64,000 nt of DNA from Brevibacillus formosus (GCF_003013405.1 NZ_PXZL01000011.1:62001-126000); one strand, 5' to 3'. Counted from the first letter of the stretch, positions 24,795 through 33,792 are shown. The notes: a model not told the origin generated them from the letters alone. Program-made: numbers and translations.

Positions 24795-26672
24795 ATGCTT
24801 TTAAAGCTATCCTTGTCCAGTATGCGGAAGATGATGAAGGACTATCTGGTTCTGCTCGTGGGTCTGGTCATCTCGATTTCGATCTTTTACATGTTCCAAA
24901 CGCTTGCCCTCAATTCTGATTACACGAAAAACAACTCGATGATCTCTTCGATTCAGATCGTTTTCAATGTAGGGGCATTCCTGCTGGCGTTTATCACGAT
25001 TTTCTATATCTTCTATGCGAACTCATTCCTACTCTCGCTGCGGCGCAAAGAGCTCGGAATGTACATGGTCTTAGGGGCGAAGAAGGGGAAAATCAGCCAG
25101 ATTTTGTTCCTGGAAACATTGACAATGGGGATCATTTCTTTGGTGATCGGTAGTCTGGTTGGTATTGCGCTTGCAAGCGGCATCGGCGTCTTGCTTATGA
25201 ATCTGCTGGAGATTTCGACAGATGGGTACTATCCTTTTTATCTGCCGGCGGTTTGGATGACATGGGGATTCTTCCTCATCCTGTTTATCATCACATCTAC
25301 GATCAATGCGACTCGTTTGGCTCGTGCTACTGAGCTCGCTCTCATCCGTGCCGAGCAGCAAAATGACCAAATCAAGTCAAAAGGAATCGGAGCCGTTTTG
25401 GTAGCCATCCTTGGCGTGATTCTGTTGGCTCTGGGCTATACATGCTTGCACTTGATTATGTACCTGCAAGCACTCGGCTTTATCGTAGGCGCGATTTCAT
25501 GCACAATCGGGACGTACTTGATTTTCATCTCGCTGTTGCCAGTTCTTGTACAGGCTTTGAAGAAAAATAAAAAGCTGAATGATAGCAAGTTGAACGCATT
25601 CACCTTTGCTCAGCTGCGCTTTCGAGTGAACAACCTGACCAAAATCCTTGGTACAGTAGCCATGCTAATTGGGCTTGGTGTCGGAGCGATGGCAGGGGGC
25701 TTGGCTTTCCAGCAAAACGTCAATTTGTTTACCTCGGTATTCCATGTGTATGACGTGAATCTGCATGATCCGGTTGAAGCGGATTATGAGGCACTGAAAA
25801 AAATGAATGTCCTGGAGCAAAATACGTATCGATACAAAGTCGATGACAAGGCGTATTACTACTTGAAGGAAGACCTGCTGGCAAATCCGCTGCTGATTTC
25901 CACGAACAGCACTCAAAATTACTCTGCTGACAACAAGCCAAAACTTGTGACAGATCCGCTTCCAAAAGAGACGTATATCATTAGTGCGTCAAAAGAAGAC
26001 AACGGTAAATACGATGCTGTTCCTGAGGATTGGGACAAAGCGATATCTGCCAATTTTATCAACTACCAGATGATTGAGGGAAAATCTGTTCTGGTTGTGG
26101 ATCAGGCGACGTATGAGAAAACCGCTGGAAGTGAACACAAGGTTCTCCTTGCCCAGGTTGACGACTATTTGAAATACACGCAGGAATTAAAAGCAATGGA
26201 TGAACGTCAAAAGCAAATGATTGGGTCTATCGCAAATGTGGAAGTGAAAGACGTATACACTTCTTCGAAATACAGCACGTATGCGGGGATGTATATTTTT
26301 ACAAGCGGAACGATGTTCATGGGCTTCTTCCTCGGAATTGCTTTCCTGGCGATGATGGCAAGCTGCCTGATGTTCAAAATCTTGTCCGGTGCTTCCCGTG
26401 ACAAAGATCGTTACAGTATGCTGAGAAAAATCGGCGTACGTCAATCGTTGCTCGTAGGTTCGATCTATAAAGAGCTGTTCATGGTATTCATTTTCCCGGC
26501 GATTATCGGTCTGATGCACGTATTGCTCGGTATGGAGATGTTCTCGTTCATCCTATTGGATCCGTATCTGAACATCTGGATTCCAACGCTGATTTTCGTT
26601 GTGATCTATGCGATTTACTATTACATCACGGTTCAGCTTTATCGTGGAATTGTGTTGCCGAAAGAAGCGTAA
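24795..26672 (+). CDS. BceB-like ABC transporter permease (FtsX fold)
   Basis: 625 aa, near the usual 640 of BceB. Ten hydrophobic segments are expected: four within residues 15-180, the next four between about 195 and 310, a roughly 210-residue extracellular domain (about 305-510), then the last ones (MFMGFFLGIAFLAMMAS and on). The RRKELGMYMVLGAKKGKI segment is the FtsX signature cytoplasmic loop; a second copy, DRYSMLRKIGVRQSLL, is in the C-terminal half. The large outer domain is where BceB family members sense bacitracin-like peptides. Confidence 0.92.
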   Translation: MLLKLSLSSMRKMMKDYLVLLVGLVISISIFYMFQTLALNSDYTKNNSMISSIQIVFNVGAFLLAFITIFYIFYANSFLLSLRRKELGMYMVLGAKKGKISQILFLETLTMGIISLVIGSLVGIALASGIGVLLMNLLEISTDGYYPFYLPAVWMTWGFFLILFIITSTINATRLARATELALIRAEQQNDQIKSKGIGAVLVAILGVILLALGYTCLHLIMYLQALGFIVGAISCTIGTYLIFISLLPVLVQALKKNKKLNDSKLNAFTFAQLRFRVNNLTKILGTVAMLIGLGVGAMAGGLAFQQNVNLFTSVFHVYDVNLHDPVEADYEALKKMNVLEQNTYRYKVDDKAYYYLKEDLLANPLLISTNSTQNYSADNKPKLVTDPLPKETYIISASKEDNGKYDAVPEDWDKAISANFINYQMIEGKSVLVVDQATYEKTAGSEHKVLLAQVDDYLKYTQELKAMDERQKQMIGSIANVEVKDVYTSSKYSTYAGMYIFTSGTMFMGFFLGIAFLAMMASCLMFKILSGASRDKDRYSMLRKIGVRQSLLVGSIYKELFMVFIFPAIIGLMHVLLGMEMFSFILLDPYLNIWIPTLIFVVIYAIYYYITVQLYRGIVLPKEA

Positions 26673-26686
26673 TTTTAATAGAAATC

Positions 26687-26720
26687 AATCCTCCTCATTT
26701 GAGGGGGATTTTTTCTTTTT
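26687..26720 (+). terminator. Terminator of the BceAB-type operon
   Basis: Stem AATCCTCCTC / GAGGGGGATT with loop ATTT and a T-rich tail. Confidence 0.88.
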
Positions 26721-26727
26721 TTACGGA

Positions 26728-26909
26728 GCAGTTGTGGGGGAAGAAGCACATTTCCAGTCTACGCTTCGGCCTACGCCCAGAAAAGGGGGAGTGACTGCCC
26801 ACTTCGGAATAAATGCGGGAGCGCTTCAAACCAGAAAACGCGAATGCCACTTATTCCCCAGCTGGGTTGGGCTCCAGAGGCGCTTGGATTGTAAATGCGC
26901 TTCTTCTGT
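26728..26909. repeat. Palindromic dispersed element, copy 1
   Basis: Non-coding, about 180 bp. Its ends are imperfect inverted repeats (AGAAGCACATTTCCA at the left; the complement of TGTAAATGCGCTTCT at the right). It shares long near-identical blocks with the element at 57003: CATTTCCAGTCTACGCTTCG, GCGGGAGCGCTTCAAA and TTGGGCTCCAGAGGCGCTTG. The inner arms (GGAATAAATG / CTTATTCC) are partly eroded. It lies between convergent genes, directly behind a terminator. Confidence 0.82.
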
Positions 26910-26942
26910 TCTTTGTAAATAAAGTCTTAGACTGCCGCAGTG

Positions 26943-27413
26943 TTATACCCTATCCTCCCGATATGCTTGCCTTACCCGCTCAATCTGGGCGAGGTGGTCA
27001 CGGACATGACGGACGCGAAATTCCAGCAGCTCTTTGAACGTGAACCGCGCTCCATCGGGATATTGCCCGACGCGCTCAAGCTGCTCGGGAGTCAGATTTG
27101 CCAGAAGCGGCAGCATGCTGGCCCGCAGCATTTGGAACAGGAGCAAATGCTGCTCGCAGTCCAACCGTTCATATCCTAGGTTATCCGCCCAGGCTTCCTG
27201 ATCAAATGATAGTAGAAGCGGTTCTTCCTCCGCCAAGACTTTTCTCAGCCGATGTGTCGACAGGACTTCGCTATCGGTTACATGGATCACAATCTGATGG
27301 ATGCTCCATTTGTCCGGTGCAGGTTGGAAACGCAGCTCTTCCTCAGACAATCCTTCGACGGCTTCTCGCAGCAGCGCATAGTCTTGGCTGTACTCCTCGA
27401 TCAACTTTTCCAT
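26943..27413 (-). CDS. DinB-like/DUF664-type four-helix protein
   Basis: 156-aa protein of the DinB-like superfamily. The first conserved His lies in WSIHQIVIHVTDSE and the C-terminal one in HVRDHLAQIERVR, giving the typical three-His metal site. Members include thiol transferases and stress proteins with nickel or zinc. ATG behind GGAGAGG. It runs convergent to the BceAB operon, with the palindromic element between. Exact reaction unknown. Confidence 0.87.
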   Translation of the reverse strand: MEKLIEEYSQDYALLREAVEGLSEEELRFQPAPDKWSIHQIVIHVTDSEVLSTHRLRKVLAEEEPLLLSFDQEAWADNLGYERLDCEQHLLLFQMLRASMLPLLANLTPEQLERVGQYPDGARFTFKELLEFRVRHVRDHLAQIERVRQAYREDRV

Positions 27414-27540
27414 TGGATCCTCTCCTTCATCATTATTTTTGTGGGAGGGTGCATTCGATCATAATTAATATTCTTCGGTATTGAACAAGTACCTTCTGGG
27501 TTTTGGCCAACAATAAGTCACACTAAAGGGGGTTCTTCGG

Positions 27541-27576
27541 AAAGTCCCAAAATGTTTATTCCACTATCGGGACTTT
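27541..27576. repeat. Inverted repeat in the spacer before the iron-uptake operon
   Basis: The 372-bp gap 27414-27785 holds AAAGTCCC (27541-27548) and GGGACTTT (27569-27576) around a 20-bp loop, preceded by GGTTCTTCGGAAA, which vaguely resembles ISL3-type insertion sequence ends. The rest of the gap, apart from the Fur promoter, shows nothing recognisable. Confidence 0.45.
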
Positions 27577-27669
27577 AGAGATTAAGCCAAACTACTTTAT
27601 TTTCTCTGAACATCTTCTGCGCAGCCAGGAACAGCTGGTAAACAAAAATATAGTGAACACATCCCACCG

Positions 27670-27698
27670 TTGACAAGGATAATGATAATCATTATCAT
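27670..27698 (+). promoter_or_regulatory. Fur box within the promoter of the siderophore operon
   Basis: TTGACA (27670-27675) and TATCAT (27693-27698) are 17 bp apart. A perfectly symmetric 9-1-9 Fur box, GATAATGAT-A-ATCATTATC (27678-27696), fills the spacer and covers the -10. Strong iron repression expected. Confidence 0.93.
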
Positions 27699-27785
27699 AA
27701 TCAATGGTTGATTGGAAGCTATGTCCATCATGCAACATCCACTATCATTCGATGTATCACCTAGAAAAGTAAGGGGGAATTTTTC

Positions 27786-28805
27786 ATGCGTCTTATGAAA
27801 TTACCAGTGATGCTTGTATTTTTGTCTGCGATGCTGCTACTTGCTGCTTGCGGCAATGCAGGGTCGACTGCACCATCTGGTTCCAACCAAGCTGCTACAG
27901 CTCAGCCTGACACAGCGAAGCCGGCTGAAGAGCAAGTGCGTACAGTGAAGCACATGATGGGAGAGTCGACTATCAAAGGCACTCCTAAGCGTATCGTTGC
28001 ATTGGAATGGAGCTCAGCAGAGCATTTGTTGGCTCTCGGTATTCAGCCTGTAGGGATTGCAGATATTCCTAATATGAAAAAATGGGTGAAGCTCCCTGTG
28101 GAGATTGCTCCAGAAGTAGTGGATGTAGGGAGTCGCACTTCCCCAAACCTGGAATCGATCATGATGTTGAAGCCGGATTTGATTATCGGTATTAAACGAA
28201 ATGTAGAAGCGAATTACGATGAAATGAGCAAAATTGCCCCAACGATTGCTTTTGATACGAATCCTGCTGAAGGTCAGGGATCACAGTATGATCGAATGAT
28301 TGAGATTTTCAAGCAAATTGCGGATATTACGGGTAAAAATGCAGAAGCCGAAGCCGCTTTGAAAGACCTCGACAAGACTTATGCGGAAGCAAAAGAAAAG
28401 CTGACCAAAGCTGGTGCTGATAAAGTTCCATTCGTTCTCGCGATGGGTTACAGCAGTCAAAATGCGGTAGAATTCCGTTTGTCTACGGACAACTCTACAG
28501 CAGCAAGCATCTTGATTAACATTGGTCTGACAAATAAGTATAAGCCTAAGAAATTTGAGCAAACAGGAATGACACTGGCAGATGTGGAGGCACTTCCAGC
28601 GTTGCAGGATGCGAATTTCCTCCATATCATTCAAAATGATGACAACGTGATTGAGAATCAATTGAAGAACAACCCTGTTTGGAACGGTCTTACTTTTGTG
28701 AAGGAAAATCGCGTCTATGCTCTGGGCGGAGATTTGTGGCCGTATGGTGGTACCATGTCTGCAAAGATTCTCGCGAATAAAGCTGTTGATCTGTTGGCAA
28801 AATAA
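27786..28805 (+). CDS. Iron-siderophore ABC transporter substrate-binding lipoprotein
   Basis: 339 aa, lipobox LAACG near residue 22. FecB-like fold signatures: TPKRIVALEWSSAEHLLALG, LKPDLIIGIKR, and the C-terminal NPVWNGLTFVKENRVYALGG. Its TAA stop overlaps the permease ATG by one base, so it is the dedicated binding protein of that permease. Controlled by the symmetric Fur box upstream. Likely handles a citrate- or catecholate-type ferric siderophore, undecided. Confidence 0.93.
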   Translation: MRLMKLPVMLVFLSAMLLLAACGNAGSTAPSGSNQAATAQPDTAKPAEEQVRTVKHMMGESTIKGTPKRIVALEWSSAEHLLALGIQPVGIADIPNMKKWVKLPVEIAPEVVDVGSRTSPNLESIMMLKPDLIIGIKRNVEANYDEMSKIAPTIAFDTNPAEGQGSQYDRMIEIFKQIADITGKNAEAEAALKDLDKTYAEAKEKLTKAGADKVPFVLAMGYSSQNAVEFRLSTDNSTAASILINIGLTNKYKPKKFEQTGMTLADVEALPALQDANFLHIIQNDDNVIENQLKNNPVWNGLTFVKENRVYALGGDLWPYGGTMSAKILANKAVDLLAK

Positions 28806-30886
28806 TGAGTTTAGCCAAAAATAAAATGTTTACACGATCTGACATCACTCCAGCCAGCTCCTCACAAAGAGGGGGCTGGAGATTGTTCTTGATGTTAGGG
28901 AGTGGACTTGTCGCTCTGTTAGTGCTTACATTTGTCAGTTTGACACAGGGGATGGCAGACATTTCTCTGCGTTCTGTTGTACAGGCTATTATTGCTCCGC
29001 AAGACATTTCCGATCACCATATGATTCAAGGTGTGAGGCTTCCGAGAACGGTCATGGGGCTTTTGTCTGGTGCAGCATTGGCTATTGCCGGAGCTTTGAT
29101 GCAGACAGTGACACGAAACCCGCTCGCTTCGGAAACGACACTGGGCGTAAATGCGGGTGCTTATTTCTTCGTGGTGTTCGGGATGGTTTTTTGGCCATCA
29201 TTCTTGCATGACCACCCGCTTCCATTTGCGATGGCAGGCGGAATACTCGCAGCTGTTACCGTATACTTCATGTCTGGCGGGCAAAAAGGTACGCCTGTGC
29301 GTGTGGCTTTGTCCGGGATGATTGTCACCTTGGTGTACTCCTCCTTGACGAGTGCCATCATCTTGTTTAACGAAGAAACGACAAATGGCATTTTCCTCTG
29401 GGGCTCAGGCTCCTTGAAGCAAAATGACTGGTCGGGTGTAGAATTCAGTTGGCCTTGGATTGTAGCCGGGATTTTGGTCAGCTTTTTCATGGCTAGGCAG
29501 CTTGATGTACTTAGCCTTCATGAAGAAACGGCGAAATCCTTGGGGCAAAAGGTAGCAAAAACACGGCTTTTCACCATGTTTATTGCGATCTTGGTTACGT
29601 GCGTCAGTGTCAGTGTGGTCGGGCCAATCGGTTTCATCGGACTCGTGGCTCCGCATCTGGTGCGATTGTCAGGCATCACTCAGCATAGATGGCTGTTGCC
29701 GCTATGTGCCATCTGGGGGGCAGCGCTGCTGGTAGCTTCCGACACGATTGCACGCATGTTTATCAATCATTATGGTGAACTTCCGGCAGGAGCCATCACG
29801 GCTGCTATTGGTGGTCCATGGTTGATCTGGCTGGCTTTGCGTGTCTCGCGCAGTATGAGTGCTGGTACTGGAAGCTCGATGAGTGTCGGTGGAGCACAAC
29901 GCAAAGTTTCGTATCCGTTGATTGTGTGCACGCTTGCTGTGCTGCTCGTGGTCGTTTGGATGATCAGCTTGTCTAGCGGAAACTTGTACCTGCCGTGGAC
30001 GGAGATCATCGCTATTTTCATGGGACAAGGAAACGAGATGTACAGCCAATTGGTGTTTGAGCTTCGGATGCCGCGACTGTTGACAGCGATGTTGGCAGGT
30101 GTGGCACTCGCGATCAGCGGAAGTCTCATGCAGAGTGCAGTACGAAATCCACTGGCTGATCCGCAGATTGTCGGTGTCACGAGCGGTGCAGGTGTAGGGG
30201 CGATTATCGTGCTCCTCGTGTTTCCTCAACTCTCGGCTTGGATGCCGCTTGGGGCCGTTGCAGGGGGAATCATCTCTGCTGCGATTGTGTATGCGGTCTC
30301 TTGGAGAAGGGGACTCAATCCAATCATCTTGACGCTAGTAGGAATTGCGGTTTCTGCCGCAGGTGCCGCCTTTATCAATATCTTGATCGTAAATTCCATG
30401 ATCTTGGCAGCGCCTGCACTCACTTGGCTGGCAGGAAGTACATACGGGCGGGGATGGATGGAAGTAGGCCGCCTGTTGCCTGCGATCCTCGTCTTAGCAC
30501 CAATCGCGTGGTGGTTAGGCCGTCGGGTGGATCTCTTGTCATTTAACGACGAGAGCTCGACTGGATTGGGGTTAAAGGTGCGGATAACGAGGCTGTCTGT
30601 GGCAGTCATTGCAGTGTTGCTCGCTTCAGCGGCTGTTGCCAGTGTCGGAGCCGTAGGTTTTATCGGTCTTCTCGCTCCGCATGCAGCACGTATGCTGGTT
30701 GGACCTCATCATCGCCGTGCAGTTGTCGTCTCAGCCATGCTTGGAGCCGTATTGCTGGCTGCTTCTGATTTGCTGGGAAGGACCGTCCTGATCCCGAAAG
30801 ATATTCCGGCAGGAGTAGTGGTGGCGTTGCTGGGCGCGCCCTATCTGTTCTTGCTGATGTTCCGTTCAAATCGTTCCTCACAATAG
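28805..30886 (+). CDS. Fused two-domain iron-siderophore permease (FhuB-like)
   Basis: 693-aa membrane protein containing two FecCD permease halves in tandem, as in E. coli FhuB; most Bacillus systems use two separate chains. Each half shows the LRLPRT/RMPRLL start (VRLPRTVMGLLSGAALA near residue 80, LRMPRLLTAMLAGVALA near 420), the RNPLA motif (twice) and a GPIGFIGLVAPH / GAVGFIGLLAPH loop, which contacts the ATPase. About 18-20 helices. No ATPase gene follows: a terminator and an AraC regulator come next, so the ATPase must be supplied in trans, as YusV does in B. subtilis. Confidence 0.94.
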   Translation: MSLAKNKMFTRSDITPASSSQRGGWRLFLMLGSGLVALLVLTFVSLTQGMADISLRSVVQAIIAPQDISDHHMIQGVRLPRTVMGLLSGAALAIAGALMQTVTRNPLASETTLGVNAGAYFFVVFGMVFWPSFLHDHPLPFAMAGGILAAVTVYFMSGGQKGTPVRVALSGMIVTLVYSSLTSAIILFNEETTNGIFLWGSGSLKQNDWSGVEFSWPWIVAGILVSFFMARQLDVLSLHEETAKSLGQKVAKTRLFTMFIAILVTCVSVSVVGPIGFIGLVAPHLVRLSGITQHRWLLPLCAIWGAALLVASDTIARMFINHYGELPAGAITAAIGGPWLIWLALRVSRSMSAGTGSSMSVGGAQRKVSYPLIVCTLAVLLVVVWMISLSSGNLYLPWTEIIAIFMGQGNEMYSQLVFELRMPRLLTAMLAGVALAISGSLMQSAVRNPLADPQIVGVTSGAGVGAIIVLLVFPQLSAWMPLGAVAGGIISAAIVYAVSWRRGLNPIILTLVGIAVSAAGAAFINILIVNSMILAAPALTWLAGSTYGRGWMEVGRLLPAILVLAPIAWWLGRRVDLLSFNDESSTGLGLKVRITRLSVAVIAVLLASAAVASVGAVGFIGLLAPHAARMLVGPHHRRAVVVSAMLGAVLLAASDLLGRTVLIPKDIPAGVVVALLGAPYLFLLMFRSNRSSQ

Positions 30887-30893
30887 ACGCATA

Positions 30894-30907
30894 GGCAAGT
30901 ACTTGCC
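30894..30907. repeat. 14-bp perfect palindrome after the permease
   Basis: GGCAAGTACTTGCC starts 8 bp after the permease stop, before the terminator. A regulator site or chance; function unknown. Confidence 0.4.
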
Positions 30908-30931
30908 AAATAAAAAGATCTCCAACATGAT

Positions 30932-30976
30932 AAAAGTAGAACAGGCTGATTCTTGCAATCAGCTTGTCTACTTTTT
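30932..30976 (+). terminator. Terminator of the siderophore transport operon
   Basis: Long stem starting AAAAGTAGA and GGCTGATT pairing with AATCAGC and TCTACTTTT, loop near CTTGC, then a T run. Confidence 0.88.
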
Positions 30977-31012
30977 CTTGTTATTTTCCGGTGATAGAAG
31001 GATGTGAGTCTG

Positions 31013-32593
31013 TTGACGATTTATCAGGATTATCCTGGCTTGTTGATAACCGCCTTTCGCAAACAGCGATTGAAAAATTTTCACCTGCGTCAGGTGGAGG
31101 TAAACACCCATGTCCTTTGCTATGTGACAGAAGGAAGTGCAGCGATGGCGGTTGATGGTCAAAAGCAGGTGCTCGACGCCGGAAAGCTCTTGTTGTTGCG
31201 TCCGACGACGAAGCTAGAAGAATTGTGGTGCCAATCAGGACCGTTGCACATATATAGGCTGCATTACGCGGAAGCGAGACACGATCAGCAAGAGAGCGCT
31301 CCCGCGAGGAAAGAAGTCAAGGTTTTGGCTGTCTCTACTCCCGCCTCATTTCTGAGGATATTGGAGGAGCTTTCGCATTTGACACGGAAGCGGGACTACT
31401 CTTCTTTTTTGCGGAGCCAAGCGCTTCTCTACGAGCTGCTTGGTATTGTTCATGATGAACAGAAAAAGAAAGAGGAAAAGGGGATTGGAGCTATTGAGGA
31501 GACCATTGCCTACATGCAAAAACACTACCGCGAGTCATTAGAATTGGGAAGCTTGCCGAAGCTGGCGGGGCTGACCCCCAGCTCTTATTGCCGTGCTTTC
31601 AAACGTGCAACGGGAATGACGCCTGGGGAGTATTTGACTGGGCTACGGATGGAGCATGCCAAGGAGTTGCTTGCTCATTCTGGAGGAAGTGTGAAGGATG
31701 TAGCTCGTAACGTAGGTTATACCGATGAGCTGTATTTTAGTAGACTCTTCAAAAAACGAGAAGGATTGTCGCCGCAAATTTATATGAAGCAAAGTGACCA
31801 GCGGGTAGTCGTCGTCAGCAAGCTGTTTTTGCAGGATCATTTTCTTGCGATGGGAATTCAGCCGATAGCTGCCCCCTCCTTCCCGAACTACTTTGAAACG
31901 AGGACGGGCTTTCCTTCTTATTTGCAGCAAAAGCTGCGCGGGACAAAAGCACTGAATGCAGAGCAGTTGATCGATCCGAAAGAGATTTTGACTTTGTCGC
32001 CAGATGTGATCGTCAGGATGAATTTTTTTCACAATCGGGAGGCAGGAGATTGGGAGAAAATAAAAGGAACGGTCTTCTTTGACGGCTATCCGAACTGGAT
32101 TGACTACCAAACCAGATTGGCGACGCTCTTCAAGAAAGAGAGTCTGGCAGAGAAAATCATCAAGCACATCGACAAATTGGAAAAACAAGCAAGAGATGCA
32201 CTGTTACCGGTTACACGCACGGGTGAATGGACGATGATTCGCGTCCTTGCTGATGAGGTGCGTCTGTATGGTGTAGAGGGACACGCCCTCGCTGACTTGT
32301 TTTATCACAAGCTTGGATTTTCGCCTGACCCGAATGTGACCCATGCGGCCTATAAACCAAATGCGCTAAACGATCTGATCGAATTGAACCCGGAGAGAAT
32401 CATCGTGTTTTGGAGTGAACGGGAGCATGTAGCAGCACTGTGGAACAACCCGCTTTGGAGAGATATGCGTGCGGTGCGGGAAAACAAAGTGTACCATCCC
32501 GCCAATCACGAATGGGACCCATGGGGACCGTTTGGCAGAGAGCATACGATTCAAAGGAGTACAGCGTATTTTCTCCAATGCACACAAGGGTAA
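31013..32593 (+). CDS. AraC-type regulator fused to a siderophore-binding domain (Btr-like)
   Basis: About 526 aa. N-terminal AraC-like sensory part, then a double helix-turn-helix at about residues 160-260 (SLPKLAGLTPSSYCRAFKRA, then VKDVARNVGYTDELYFSRLF), and a C-terminal TroA/FecB-like binding domain without signal peptide (LSPDVIVRMNFF, LNPERIIVFWSE, WRDMRAVRENKVYHP). B. subtilis Btr has this architecture and activates feuABC when loaded with siderophore; the same role for the neighbouring uptake genes is inferred. The TTG at 31013 is preferred; a GTG at 31004 sits almost on top of the AAGGA site. Confidence 0.9.
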   Translation: MTIYQDYPGLLITAFRKQRLKNFHLRQVEVNTHVLCYVTEGSAAMAVDGQKQVLDAGKLLLLRPTTKLEELWCQSGPLHIYRLHYAEARHDQQESAPARKEVKVLAVSTPASFLRILEELSHLTRKRDYSSFLRSQALLYELLGIVHDEQKKKEEKGIGAIEETIAYMQKHYRESLELGSLPKLAGLTPSSYCRAFKRATGMTPGEYLTGLRMEHAKELLAHSGGSVKDVARNVGYTDELYFSRLFKKREGLSPQIYMKQSDQRVVVVSKLFLQDHFLAMGIQPIAAPSFPNYFETRTGFPSYLQQKLRGTKALNAEQLIDPKEILTLSPDVIVRMNFFHNREAGDWEKIKGTVFFDGYPNWIDYQTRLATLFKKESLAEKIIKHIDKLEKQARDALLPVTRTGEWTMIRVLADEVRLYGVEGHALADLFYHKLGFSPDPNVTHAAYKPNALNDLIELNPERIIVFWSEREHVAALWNNPLWRDMRAVRENKVYHPANHEWDPWGPFGREHTIQRSTAYFLQCTQG

Positions 32594-32660
32594 TTTGGTC
32601 CATGACAATTAGACAATCACGTCCATAGAAAAGTAAGAGGAGTCTCTATATACTATCAAT

Positions 32661-32675
32661 TGATAATTGTTATCA
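32661..32675 (+). promoter_or_regulatory. Fur-like box before the third siderophore-binding gene
   Basis: TGATAATTGTTATCA matches the 7-1-7 Fur motif with one mismatch. It is 36 bp before the downstream ATG. A clear -35/-10 pair was not found. Confidence 0.72.
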
Positions 32676-32710
32676 ATAAGTTGATAAGCAGAAGTGGGGG
32701 CATTCTCGAT

Positions 32711-33736
32711 ATGAAAAGTAAGACCAGTTTACGTACCATGCGCCACATCATGACCAGCTTCTTCGCGCTGTGCTTTCTGGTTGTCCTTGCCGGCTGCGGA
32801 GGCAATGCCAACCAAGCTCAACAAGCGCCAGCTGCATCGGGAACGACGACTGAGGCTACTCCAACACCAGCACCAGCAAATTCCAATGAAGTACGAGAAG
32901 TAAAACACGCAATGGGTACCACTCCGATTAAAGGAACACCAGAACGCGTGGTTATTTTAACAAATGAAGGTACGGAAGCCTTGCTAGTACTTGGCGTCAA
33001 GCCAATCGCTGCTGTACAGTCCTGGGATGAAGATCCTTGGTATCCTCACATCAAAGACGAGATGACAGGCGTAGAAGTGTTGGGCTTCGAAGACCAGCCG
33101 AATCTCGAAGCGATTGTAAGCCTGAGCCCTGATTTGATCATCGGAAATAAAGTGCGTCATGAAAAGATTTACGATCAACTGTCTAAAATCGCTCCAACCG
33201 TATTCTCTGAAGAGCTGTCCGGTAGATGGAAAAGCAACTTCACGCTCTATGCAGAAGCACTGAACAAGAAGGCGGAAGGCGAGCAAGTCCTGAAAGAATT
33301 CGACGACCGCGTAGCTGCTGCGAAAGCAAAGCTGGGTCCTAAAGCTTCTACTAAAGTATCCGTAGCGAAATTCTCCAAAAAAGGCGTACAAATCTATCAA
33401 AAAGATACCTTTAGCGGTGTGCTGCTCGATCAGCTGGGACTCGCACGTCCAGCTTCCCAGGACGTAAACAATTTTGCAGAAATGATCGGCGAAGAAGGTA
33501 TGTCTGCGATGGACGGGGACATCCTGTTCTACTGGGTAACGGAGCCAACGAAAGAATCTAAAGACATTGCGAACAATGCAAAAAAATGGATGGAGAGCCC
33601 AGTCTTCAAATCTCTGAATGTGGCGAAAACCAATCAAGTTTACCAAGTAGACGAAACGGTCTGGAACAAAGCAGGCGGCATCAAGGCAGCGAATTTGCTG
33701 CTCGAAGATATCATGAAGCGCCTCGATGTGAAGTAA
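32711..33736 (+). CDS. Iron-siderophore ABC transporter substrate-binding lipoprotein
   Basis: 341 aa with signal sequence and lipobox LAGCG (Cys near residue 29). FecB-like features: GTPERVVILTNEGTEALLVLG, LSPDLIIGNKVRHEKIYDQL, and the ending SPVFKSLNVAKTNQVYQVDE. ATG at 32711 chosen because the lipoprotein signal starts there; an upstream TTG lies inside the Fur-like box. Third binding protein in this island; it may be the feeder for the Btr-like regulator encoded directly upstream. Confidence 0.92.
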   Translation: MKSKTSLRTMRHIMTSFFALCFLVVLAGCGGNANQAQQAPAASGTTTEATPTPAPANSNEVREVKHAMGTTPIKGTPERVVILTNEGTEALLVLGVKPIAAVQSWDEDPWYPHIKDEMTGVEVLGFEDQPNLEAIVSLSPDLIIGNKVRHEKIYDQLSKIAPTVFSEELSGRWKSNFTLYAEALNKKAEGEQVLKEFDDRVAAAKAKLGPKASTKVSVAKFSKKGVQIYQKDTFSGVLLDQLGLARPASQDVNNFAEMIGEEGMSAMDGDILFYWVTEPTKESKDIANNAKKWMESPVFKSLNVAKTNQVYQVDETVWNKAGGIKAANLLLEDIMKRLDVK

Positions 33737-33756
33737 AAAGAATACGGTGTCAAAGC

Positions 33757-33792
33757 AAAAGACCTCATCCGGAAGAATGGATGGGGTCTTTT
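33757..33792 (+). terminator. Terminator after the third siderophore-binding gene
   Basis: Stem AAAAGACCTCATCC / GGATGGGGTCTTTT, one mismatch, T-rich 3' arm. Confidence 0.85.
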
